Origin: Gammaproteobacteria bacterium | Lineage (GTDB): Bacteria; Pseudomonadota; Gammaproteobacteria; GCA-001735895 | Length of the DNA: 7,040 nucleotides | Reading direction: 5' to 3' | NCBI GenBank assembly: GCA_029882955.1 | Contig: JAOUJX010000212.1 | Coordinates: 1-7,040, forward strand | The notes under the pieces: model-generated | What the model was told of the DNA's origin: nothing | Databases searched by the model: none | What the model saw: only the letters and a program-made list of their open reading frames with translations | Shown here: in pieces, positions 1-6,526 of the stretch | How positions within the stretch are numbered: the stretch's first letter is position 1 | Layout of the letters: every line of letters begins with the position of its first letter | Made by a program: the position numbers and the translations under genes

Positions 1-2139
1 TATTTCATCCTGAATCACTCGAGCCATAGGTCTGGCGCCCATCTTCGGGTCGTAGCCCTTTTCGGCTAGCAGTCGTCTGGCGCGGTCGGTGATAGTCATA
101 CTGACTTTTTTAGCCTCTAGCTGAGATTCGAGTTCGATCAGAAACTTATCCACCACATTGAGTATGACCTTGGTATCGAGCGCCTTAAACTGTATTACGG
201 CGTCGAGTCGATTTCTAAATTCTGGTGTAAACGTCTTTTTAATCGCCTCACCCGAATCGAGAGTATGATCCTGCAGGGTAAAACCCATCGATGCACGGCT
301 CATCATCTCCGCCCCGGCATTAGTGGTCATGACCAGAATGGCATTACGAAAGTCCGCTTTTCTACCGTTGGTATCAGTCAATGTTCCGCTGTCCATTACC
401 TGCAACAACAGGTTAAAGACATCCGGGTGAGCTTTTTCGATTTCGTCAAGTAACACCACAGAGTGAGGGTGTTTGTTGATTTCTTCGGTGAGCAGGCCAC
501 CTTGATCGAAACCAACGTATCCTGGAGGTGCGCCAATTAAGCGCGACACTGTATGTCGCTCCATATATTCAGACATGTCGAAACGAATTAATTCGATGCC
601 CATAATTTTAGCTATCTGGCGACATACTTCAGTCTTACCAACACCGGTCGGACCTGAAAATAAAAATGATCCGATTGGTTTCGACTCTCTGCCAAGTCCG
701 GAACGTGACATTTTAATCGCGGCATCTAACGCATTAATCGCCTGTTCCTGGCCAAACACAACCCGAGACAGGTTTTTACCGAGATATTTAAGCATTTCGA
801 GATCGTTGGTACTGACGGTATTGGCCGGAATGCGGGCAATTTTAGCCACAACATTTTCGATATCGTGAATTCCGATTGTTTTTTTGCGTTGCTTTTCGGG
901 AACCAGGCGGCGTTTAGCACCCGCTTCATCGATCACGTCAATTGCTTTATCCGGTAAATGGCGATCGTTAATATATCGTGATGCTAGCTCGGTAGCTTTT
1001 CGAAGCGCTGGTAAAGTGTATTTTACGTTGTGATGCTCTTCGAAACGCGACTTAAGGCCTTTCAGAATTTGATAAGACTCTTCGACACTCGGCTCAGGAA
1101 CATCAATCTTTTGAAAGCGCCGGGCCAGCGCACGATCTTTTTCAAAAACGCCGCGAAATTCGGTATAAGTAGTCGAGCCGATACATTTGATATCACCATT
1201 GGCCAGTACCGGTTTAATCAGATTAGAAGCATCCATAACACCACCGGATGCCGAACCAGCACCGATTATGGTATGGATTTCGTCTATAAATAAAACCGCA
1301 CCAGGCTCACGCGTTAATTGCGAAATCACTGCTTTCAGTCGCTTTTCGAAATCACCACGATATTTGGTTCCGGCTACCAGGGCGCCTAGATCCAGGGAAT
1401 AAATAGTGCTGTCGAGTAATATTTCAGGAACCTCTTCTTCAACTATTTTCCGAGCCAGTCCTTCAGCAATAGCGGTTTTCCCGACCCCGGCTTCACCTAC
1501 CAGTAAAGGGTTATTTTTCCGACGACGACACAGTGTTTGAATCAGTCGATCGATTTCATGATCGCGCCCGATGAGCGGGTCAATCTTGCCATTGATAGCT
1601 AGTTCATTGAGATTGGTAGAGAATTTCTCCAGCGCGCTTTCCTGGGCTTCATCGCCTGGAATATTGTCGCTTTCGTGTGCAAATGACTCTTCTTCACTTT
1701 CATCATTAATTCGAGAGATACCGTGAGATAGATAATTAGTCACATCGAGTCGTTCGATACCATGCTTATTCAGCAGATAAACCGCGTGGGAGTCCTGTTC
1801 CGAAAATATCGCTACCAGAACATTGGCACCGGAAACTTCGCCATTACCCGATGATTGGACATGAAACAAAGCACGTTGCAATACGCGCTGAAAGCCCAGG
1901 GTCGGTTGTGTATCCCGGTCTTCATCGGCAAGCAGCAGGGGGGTATTCTGGTCGACAAATATTTCGAGTTCGGTTTTCAATAACTGTATATCGCCGCCAC
2001 AGGCCTCGAGTACGACGGCCGCCGAATCATTGTCGAGTAGCATTAACAGTAAATGCTCTACTGTAATAAATTCGTGACGCTTCTCGTTGGCTTCGTGGAA
2101 AGCCCGGTTGAGTGAGTGTTCTAGTTCTTTGTTTAACAT
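1..2139 (-). CDS. clpA: ATP-dependent Clp protease ATP-binding subunit ClpA (3' end off the window)
   Basis: ClpA is the AAA+ unfoldase that threads substrates into the ClpP peptidase in the cytoplasm. The frame is open for 713 codons from ATG at 2139, with a GGA six bases upstream, to the left edge; E. coli ClpA has 758 residues, so about 45 are missing. The Clp N-domain covers roughly residues 1-140 and keeps E23 and E28, positions I recall as ClpS contacts. An acidic linker follows (about 141-170). The D1 module has Walker A GEAGVGKT (215-222), pore tyrosine Y260 and Walker B D286-E287. The D2 module has Walker A GPTGVGKT (496-503), pore tyrosine Y541 and Walker B D565-E566. These positions sit one residue from E. 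coli numbering. The ClpP-docking loop reads MGF (618-620) where E. coli has IGL. No frameshift is visible. ClpB and ClpC are unlikely because there is no ClpB-type middle domain and clpS is adjacent. Confidence 0.97.
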   Translation of the reverse strand, partial: MLNKELEHSLNRAFHEANEKRHEFITVEHLLLMLLDNDSAAVVLEACGGDIQLLKTELEIFVDQNTPLLLADEDRDTQPTLGFQRVLQRALFHVQSSGNGEVSGANVLVAIFSEQDSHAVYLLNKHGIERLDVTNYLSHGISRINDESEEESFAHESDNIPGDEAQESALEKFSTNLNELAINGKIDPLIGRDHEIDRLIQTLCRRRKNNPLLVGEAGVGKTAIAEGLARKIVEEEVPEILLDSTIYSLDLGALVAGTKYRGDFEKRLKAVISQLTREPGAVLFIDEIHTIIGAGSASGGVMDASNLIKPVLANGDIKCIGSTTYTEFRGVFEKDRALARRFQKIDVPEPSVEESYQILKGLKSRFEEHHNVKYTLPALRKATELASRYINDRHLPDKAIDVIDEAGAKRRLVPEKQRKKTIGIHDIENVVAKIARIPANTVSTNDLEMLKYLGKNLSRVVFGQEQAINALDAAIKMSRSGLGRESKPIGSFLFSGPTGVGKTEVCRQIAKIMGIELIRFDMSEYMERHTVSRLIGAPPGYVGFDQGGLLTEEINKHPHSVVLLDEIEKAHPDVFNLLLQVMDSGTLTDTNGRKADFRNAILVMTTNAGAEMMSRASMGFTLQDHTLDSGEAIKKTFTPEFRNRLDAVIQFKALDTKVILNVVDKFLIELESQLEAKKVSMTITDRARRLLAEKGYDPKMGARPMARVIQDEI

Positions 2140-2312
2140 GGTCTGATCCAGATTATGGATTTGCTGATGGACTAAATATAGCTTATCTGACTACAAATTT
2201 GTCGCTTTATTCGTTACAAATACTCACCCAGTGAATCAATTACTTTTTAAGCTAGAAAAAACGCGATATTTGCACAATTTATCCAGAACTGAATTAGGAG
2301 AGCTAATAAAAA
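2140..2312 (-). promoter_or_regulatory. clpS-clpA intergenic region with a possible clpA promoter
   Basis: This 173-bp gap is long for two genes read as one simple operon, so clpA may have its own promoter. On the minus strand a TATATT (2175-2180) resembles a -10 box about 36 bases before the clpA start. The best -35 match, GCGACA (2200-2205), is 19 bases upstream of it, longer than ideal. A perfect 10-bp palindrome, ACAAATTTGT (2193-2202), sits in the spacer and could be an operator. An interrupted repeat with 6-bp arms (2296-2301 and 2318-2323) overlaps the clpS stop but has no T-run after it, so it is a poor terminator. The promoter call is an inference from weak matches. Confidence 0.25.
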
Positions 2313-2636
2313 TTAATTCTCCTCCATATCGCACAGCAACGGGTGCTTATTTTCCCGTGAGTAACTATTGACCTGAGTGACCTTGGTTTCTGCTATATCC
2401 TTGGTGTATATACCACACACTCCTTTCCCACTTTTGTGCACATTGAGCATGATACGGGTCGCATTTTCTCTGTTATGAGCAAATATTGCCTCGAGTACAT
2501 GCACTACAAATTCCATCGGTGTGAAGTCATCGTTAAGTAATATTACTTTATATAGTGGCGGTTTTTTCAGCTTTGGCTGAGTCCGCTCCAGTAATACCGT
2601 ATCATCGGTATCATTTTTTGAATTCTGATCTGACAT
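2313..2636 (-). CDS. clpS: ATP-dependent Clp protease adaptor protein ClpS
   Basis: ClpS is the N-recognin adaptor: it binds proteins with a bulky hydrophobic N-terminal residue (Leu, Phe, Tyr, Trp) and delivers them to the ClpA N-domain. The product has 107 residues, against 106 in E. coli. A variable polar N-terminal tail (about 1-24) leads into the core beginning KPPLYKVILLNDD. The pocket residues are present: N35, D36, D37, gatekeeper M41 and H67. K85, matching E. coli K84 at the ClpA interface, is kept, and E. coli E79 is replaced by D80. The C-terminal SREN-HPLLC block is typical. The ATG at 2636 has only a weak, distant AAGG upstream, but no better in-frame start is seen. It lies directly before clpA on the same strand and diverges from the cold-shock gene, as in E. 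coli. Confidence 0.97.
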   Translation of the reverse strand: MSDQNSKNDTDDTVLLERTQPKLKKPPLYKVILLNDDFTPMEFVVHVLEAIFAHNRENATRIMLNVHKSGKGVCGIYTKDIAETKVTQVNSYSRENKHPLLCDMEEN

Positions 2637-2675
2637 CTTGATTAATTTACCTTAAGTCCCCGATAAATAATATGT

Positions 2676-2693
2676 ACTTGAATTATTTCAAGT
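2676..2693. repeat. Perfect inverted repeat ACTTGAA-N4-TTCAAGT in the clpS-cspD gap
   Basis: Two 7-base arms, ACTTGAA (2676-2682) and TTCAAGT (2687-2693), are exact reverse complements around the four bases TTAT. The size and symmetry suit a dimeric regulator's operator. In an RNA read toward clpS it could also form a small hairpin in the leader. It is not followed by a T-run, so it is not an intrinsic terminator. The repeat is seen directly; the operator role is inferred. Confidence 0.45.
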
Positions 2694-2726
2694 CTAGATT
2701 ATCATTATTTCGTTACCATTTAGATG

Positions 2727-2756
2727 ATTATAGTTAGTTGACATGTTTATTGGCGA
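2727..2756 (-). promoter_or_regulatory. Candidate sigma-70 type promoter for clpS
   Basis: Read on the minus strand there is a perfect TATAAT (2727-2732) and, 18 bases upstream, TCGCCA (2751-2756), which matches four of six TTGACA positions. Transcription would start near 2720 and leave a leader of about 84 bases before clpS. The leader would contain the palindrome at 2676-2693. The -10 match is strong, the -35 is weak, and AT-rich intergenic DNA gives such matches by chance. Confidence 0.4.
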
Positions 2757-2766
2757 AGTGTGCATT
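2738..2766 (+). promoter_or_regulatory. Candidate promoter for the cold-shock gene
   Basis: A perfect TTGACA (2738-2743) is followed after 17 bases by TGCATT (2761-2766), which matches only three of six TATAAT positions. Transcription would begin near 2773 and give a leader of about 65 bases before the ATG at 2838. The -35 element overlaps the spacer of the candidate clpS promoter on the other strand, so the two genes may compete for RNA polymerase or share an operator. The weak -10 would suit a gene that needs activation, but that is inference. Confidence 0.35.
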
Positions 2767-2837
2767 GGTAATGACTATTGAACTACATCTAATTGAGTCA
2801 CTTTTTTTGTATTTCGCAATTTGAAAGGGGATTTCAC

Positions 2838-3050
2838 ATGCCTACCGGTACAGTTAAATGGTTCAGTAATGTAAAAGGCTATGGTTTTGTAAATACAGAC
2901 GAAGACGAAAATGCTGATATTTTCGTACACTTCTCTGCCATCGAAATGGATGGTTACAAAAAACTCACGTCAGGTCAAAAAATAGAGTTTGAGATTGATG
3001 ATGGACCGAAAGGTCTTCAGGCACAGAAAATTCGTTCAATCAATAATTGA
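2838..3050 (+). CDS. cspD: Cold-shock domain protein, CspD type
   Basis: This is a 70-residue single cold-shock-domain protein that binds single-stranded DNA or RNA. The domain starts at TGTVKWF. RNP1 is KGYGFV (13-18) and RNP2 is DIFVHF (27-32), which provide the aromatic binding face. The segment MDGYKKL..GQ followed by DGPKGLQA resembles E. coli CspD (74 aa) more than CspA. E. coli CspD is induced in stationary phase and inhibits replication. ATG 2838 is chosen because a strong AAGGGG lies about seven bases upstream and the product begins where family members do; an in-frame TTG at 2793 would add 15 residues without homology. Divergence from clpS supports the CspD name, since the E. coli genes have the same arrangement. 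A CspA/CspE-like role cannot be excluded from sequence alone. Confidence 0.9.
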   Translation: MPTGTVKWFSNVKGYGFVNTDEDENADIFVHFSAIEMDGYKKLTSGQKIEFEIDDGPKGLQAQKIRSINN

Positions 3051-3100
3051 TACCAAAAGACAACGGAAGCTGTCCAGGCTTACGTCACTAGCTTCATATT

Positions 3101-3139
3101 AATCACCCGGTCAGCCATCGCTCTCCGGGTGATTTTTTT
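3101..3139 (+). terminator. Rho-independent terminator after cspD
   Basis: A 10-bp perfect stem is formed by AATCACCCGG (3101-3110) and CCGGGTGATT (3125-3134) around a 14-base loop. The T-run covers 3133-3139. It lies about 50 bases after the cspD stop. The gene beyond it, ppsR, converges from the other strand and ends at 3153. Read on the minus strand the stem is followed only by a short TTAAT, so it would terminate ppsR transcripts less well, though the hairpin may protect both 3' ends. Confidence 0.9.
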
Positions 3140-3152
3140 CGTGTATGAATCT

Positions 3153-3986
3153 TTAAACCGAATGTTCCAGACGATGTAGCCCGGTGTCTTCAAGGATTCG
3201 GGCGGCAATTTCTTCAACTGACATTGTTGTCGTATTCAAGTATCGTATATTGTGCCGGTGATACATTTCTTCTGCCGCGCGTAACTCAAATCGACATTGC
3301 TCAATCGATGAATAGCGGCTGTTAGGTCGTCGCTCCTGGCGAATATTGACCAGTCGATTGGCGTCGGTCGTCAAACCATATAGGCGATCCTTAAAAGGTC
3401 TTATCGGTTCCGGTAAATTATCCGAATCCATATCTTCTTCGGTTATCGGATAATTAGCCGCTTTCAGGCCAAACTGTAAAGCCAGATAGAGGCAACTAGG
3501 CGTCTTGCCTGTGCGCGAGACACCGATCAGGATGATGTCGGATTCGTCGTAGTTTCGAGTTTTTCCGCCATCATCATGTATGAGGGAAAAGTCGATGGCA
3601 TCGATTCTCGACTCATATAGAGACGAGTTGGATATCCGATGTGAAATCCCTCCCAAATTTGACGACTCCACATCGAGTATCTTCTCGAGCCGGGGTAAAA
3701 AGTCAGAAAAAGGATCAAGAATCAGTGCTTTGCTCTCGCCTACGATCTTCTTTAATTCCGGGTCGGCCATGGTCGCTATAACAATCGGCAATTCGTTTAA
3801 CGAGTTAATTCCCTGATCGATTTCATCGCGTACTGCCAGCGCCTTATCCTCGGTATTGATAAACGGAATGGTTTTGGTGCGGAAGTTCTGCGATGGAAAC
3901 TGTGCAAGCAAGCTGTGACCCAGAGTTTCAGCGGTGATCGCGGTTCCGTTTGAGACAAAAAATACCTGGCGTGCTTCTGCATTCAT
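3153..3986 (-). CDS. ppsR: PEP synthase regulatory protein (bifunctional kinase/pyrophosphorylase, DUF299)
   Basis: PpsR inactivates PEP synthase by ADP-dependent phosphorylation of a threonine near the catalytic histidine and reactivates it by Pi-dependent removal of that phosphate, yielding pyrophosphate. From ATG 3986 the product is 277 residues, the same as E. coli PpsR. The N-terminal family motif SNGTAITAETLG is at 12-23, HDDGG at 137-141, and the nucleotide-binding loop GVSRTGKT at 155-162 (E. coli has Cys where this has Thr). QERRPNSRYSS and SVEEIAARIL near the C-terminus are also family-typical. A TTG at 4019 would add 11 residues without homology. Neither start has a clear Shine-Dalgarno sequence, so ATG was preferred on length. 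The gene is divergent from its target ppsA, as in E. coli, which separates it from the PPDK-specific DUF299 branch. Confidence 0.95.
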   Translation of the reverse strand: MNAEARQVFFVSNGTAITAETLGHSLLAQFPSQNFRTKTIPFINTEDKALAVRDEIDQGINSLNELPIVIATMADPELKKIVGESKALILDPFSDFLPRLEKILDVESSNLGGISHRISNSSLYESRIDAIDFSLIHDDGGKTRNYDESDIILIGVSRTGKTPSCLYLALQFGLKAANYPITEEDMDSDNLPEPIRPFKDRLYGLTTDANRLVNIRQERRPNSRYSSIEQCRFELRAAEEMYHRHNIRYLNTTTMSVEEIAARILEDTGLHRLEHSV

Positions 3987-4023
3987 ATTACCGGGTATGA
4001 TAGACAAGTTGGAACGCAAATAC

Positions 4024-4051
4024 GATTGAATAAGATATTAAAAATTCAATC
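4024..4051. repeat. Inverted repeat GATTGAAT-N12-ATTCAATC in the ppsR-ppsA gap
   Basis: Exact 8-base arms at 4024-4031 and 4044-4051 flank a 12-base AT-rich spacer, midway between two divergent starts (ppsR 3986, ppsA 4137). Arm centres are 20 bases apart, about two helical turns, a geometry suited to a dimeric regulator or two bound dimers. I could not place a convincing sigma-70 promoter for either gene in this gap. GCTGACCGATT (4080-4090) is only loosely like a Cra half-site. The repeat is seen directly; any regulatory role is inferred. Confidence 0.4.
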
Positions 4052-4136
4052 CCTGTTATTTAATTTTCTAGCCTGAATTGCTGACCGATTATGTTAAAGT
4101 TTGCCCTCTTTTATCCTGTGACGGAAATAAGCTCTA

Positions 4137-6521
4137 ATGACAGACAATATCTTACCGTTAGATATGCTCGGAATGAATGATGTCCCACTGGTTGGCGGCA
4201 AAAATGCATCGCTTGGTGAAATGATTAGTAATCTCAGTAACCTGGGTGTTTCGGTGCCGGGTGGGTTTGCGACCACCGCTTCCGCCTTCGATCATTTTTT
4301 ACACGAGGCAGGATTAACCGACCGAATTCAGCAGGCACTGAGCGAGCTGGATACTGACGATGTAAATGCCCTCGCCCGCATCGGCAAACAAATCCGGGGC
4401 TGGGTCATCGATGCTCCTCTGCCACAGTCTTTTCAGGACGATATCTGTACCGCTTACGCAGCTATGTCGGTTAACGGTCATCCGGCGACAGTTGCCGTGC
4501 GCTCATCGGCTACCGCAGAAGACTTGCCCGACGCGTCTTTCGCTGGCCAGCAGGAAACCTATCTCAATATAAAGGGTATTGACCAGGTATTACACTCGGT
4601 AAAACTGGTTTTCGCCTCGTTGTTTAACGACCGTGCTATCTCTTATCGAGTACATCAGGGTTTCGATCACGCCGAAGTATCGCTCTCTGCGGGCATTCAA
4701 CGCATGGTTCGTAGCGATCTGTCTTCCAGTGGCGTCATGTTCAGCATCGACACCGAATCCGGCTTTGAAGATGTAGTTTTCATTACCAGCAGCTACGGTC
4801 TGGGAGAAACTGTCGTTCAGGGTGCGGTTAATCCCGACGAATTTTATGTGTACAAGAAGACGCTTGGCCAGGCCGAACGCAGCATCCTGCAAAAAACACG
4901 CGGCAGTAAACTCATTAAGATGGTATACGCGGATAGCGATGAGCCGCATAAAGCGATCCAGACTGTCAATGTTGATGAGTCAGATAGAAGTCAGTTTTCT
5001 ATCAACGATGATGAAGTAACTGCATTGGCTTCAATGGCTGTTACGATCGAAAAGCATTATGGACGACCGATGGATATCGAATGGGCTAAAGACGGTGAAA
5101 ATGGACAACTTTATATCGTTCAGGCTCGTCCGGAAACGGTACAGTCGAGGGCCAGTCAGGTTATCGACCGGTATATCCTGAAGCAGCAGGTGCAGCCGCT
5201 CATCGAAGGTCGTGCAGTTGGTAACCGCATTGGCCAGGGTCGAGCAAAGTTGATCGATGATCTTTCGCAGATGGACCAAATCGAGGAAGGTGATGTACTG
5301 GTCACCGATATGACTGACCCGGACTGGGAACCGATCATGAAGAAAGCCTCGGCCATTGTCACCAATCGAGGTGGTCGAACCTGCCATGCTGCGATTATTG
5401 CGCGTGAGCTTGGTATTCCGGCGTTGGTTGGTACAGGGACATGCACGAAAGATTTAACCCATGATGACGCAATAACCGTTTCCTGTGCGGAAGGTGACAC
5501 TGGTTATGTTTATCCGGGATTACTTGAGTTTGAACATCAACAACACGAACTCAGCAAAATGCCGGAAATACCGGTTAAAATCACTATGAATATCGGTAAT
5601 CCGGAACGTGCGTTCAGTTTTTCCAGACTACCTCACTCGGGCATAGGTCTGGCCCGGCTCGAGTTCATTATCAGTAAAATGATCGGTATTCACCCGCGCG
5701 CACTGCTTGAGTTCGACCGCATGAAACCCGAACTACAAACTGAAATTAATCAGCGCATTGCCGGTTACGGCAGCCCGGTTGAATACTTTGTCGAAAAGCT
5801 CACCGAAGGAATGGCGACACTGGCGGCTGCTTTCGCCCCCGAAAAAGTTATTGTCCGTTTATCAGATTTCAAATCGAATGAATATGCCCATTTAATCGGT
5901 GGCTCTGTATTCGAACCCGTTGAAGAAAATCCGATGCTCGGTTACCGAGGAGCTTCACGCTATATCAGCCAGGACTTCAAACCCTGCTTCCAACTTGAAT
6001 GCCAGGCGGTGAAACGGGTTCGAGAACAAATGGGACTGAAGAATATGGAAATCATGATACCGTTTGTACGTACCCTCAAAGAAGCACAGGCGGTGCATCA
6101 AGTTCTAAATGAAAACGGCCTCAAGCGGGGTGTCGATGGACTCAGAGTGATCATGATGTGTGAAATCCCATCGAATGTCATTCTGGCCGATGAGTTCCTC
6201 GAGTACTTCGATGGCTTTTCTATCGGTTCCAATGACTTGACTCAACTGACACTGGGTCTGGATCGAGACTCCGGACTGGTGGCCGACTCCTTCGACGAGC
6301 GCGACCCTGCCGTGATGAAAATGCTCAAGCAGGCTATTGAGGCCTGTAATGCTGCGGGCAAATATGTTGGAATTTGCGGCCAGGGACCTTCCGATCATCC
6401 CGACCTGGCTAAATGGCTACTGGAACAGGGTATCGAAAGCCTGTCATTGAATCCTGACAGCGTGATTGAAACCTGGCTCTACATAGCGGATGAGCACGCC
6501 GCCAGCAGTCGGCAATCATAG
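4137..6521 (+). CDS. ppsA: Phosphoenolpyruvate synthase (pyruvate, water dikinase)
   Basis: PpsA converts pyruvate, ATP and water to PEP, AMP and phosphate, the entry step of gluconeogenesis from pyruvate or lactate. The product is 794 residues (E. coli 792), with no break. The N-terminal PPDK_N/ATP-grasp domain (about 15-340) carries VGGKNASLGEM, RSSATAED (122-129) and DIEW (313-316), ending at QARPETV. The mobile phosphohistidine domain has TNRGGRTCHAA, with catalytic H417 (E. coli H421) and the PpsR target threonine T415. The C-terminal TIM barrel has GLARLEF (R507, E509), IMMCEIPSN, GSNDLTQL and GICGQGPSDH with C747 (E. coli C751), the proton-donor position. ATG 4137 has only a weak GGAA about 12 bases upstream, but the N-terminus aligns well. 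It diverges from ppsR and is followed after five bases by an MBL gene. PPDK is unlikely because length and motifs are PpsA-type. Confidence 0.98.
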   Translation: MTDNILPLDMLGMNDVPLVGGKNASLGEMISNLSNLGVSVPGGFATTASAFDHFLHEAGLTDRIQQALSELDTDDVNALARIGKQIRGWVIDAPLPQSFQDDICTAYAAMSVNGHPATVAVRSSATAEDLPDASFAGQQETYLNIKGIDQVLHSVKLVFASLFNDRAISYRVHQGFDHAEVSLSAGIQRMVRSDLSSSGVMFSIDTESGFEDVVFITSSYGLGETVVQGAVNPDEFYVYKKTLGQAERSILQKTRGSKLIKMVYADSDEPHKAIQTVNVDESDRSQFSINDDEVTALASMAVTIEKHYGRPMDIEWAKDGENGQLYIVQARPETVQSRASQVIDRYILKQQVQPLIEGRAVGNRIGQGRAKLIDDLSQMDQIEEGDVLVTDMTDPDWEPIMKKASAIVTNRGGRTCHAAIIARELGIPALVGTGTCTKDLTHDDAITVSCAEGDTGYVYPGLLEFEHQQHELSKMPEIPVKITMNIGNPERAFSFSRLPHSGIGLARLEFIISKMIGIHPRALLEFDRMKPELQTEINQRIAGYGSPVEYFVEKLTEGMATLAAAFAPEKVIVRLSDFKSNEYAHLIGGSVFEPVEENPMLGYRGASRYISQDFKPCFQLECQAVKRVREQMGLKNMEIMIPFVRTLKEAQAVHQVLNENGLKRGVDGLRVIMMCEIPSNVILADEFLEYFDGFSIGSNDLTQLTLGLDRDSGLVADSFDERDPAVMKMLKQAIEACNAAGKYVGICGQGPSDHPDLAKWLLEQGIESLSLNPDSVIETWLYIADEHAASSRQS

Positions 6522-6526
6522 TCAGC

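Noticed and set aside
575..1402. Plus-strand open frames opposite clpA (for example 575-868, 1030-1293, 1187-1402)
   Set aside because: They are antisense shadows of an intact, well-conserved clpA frame; the translations resemble no family and have no ribosome sites.
2296..2323. Intrinsic terminator after clpS
   Set aside because: The 6-bp arms are separated by a 16-base AT-rich loop with no T-run after the stem in the clpS direction.
2793..2837. Longer N-terminus for the cold-shock protein from TTG 2793
   Set aside because: The extra 15 residues are not part of the cold-shock domain, while ATG 2838 has a strong AAGGGG at good spacing.
3987..4019. Longer PpsR start at TTG 4019
   Set aside because: ATG 3986 gives the same 277-residue length as E. 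coli PpsR, and the extra 11 residues have no family similarity.
4078..4090. Cra (FruR) operator upstream of ppsA
   Set aside because: TTGCTGACCGATT only loosely resembles the Cra consensus: one base short and lacking the second half-site.
4590..5500. Minus-strand open frames opposite ppsA (4590-4949, 5031-5387, 5156-5500)
   Set aside because: They mirror conserved PpsA codons, overlap each other in different frames and match nothing recognisable.
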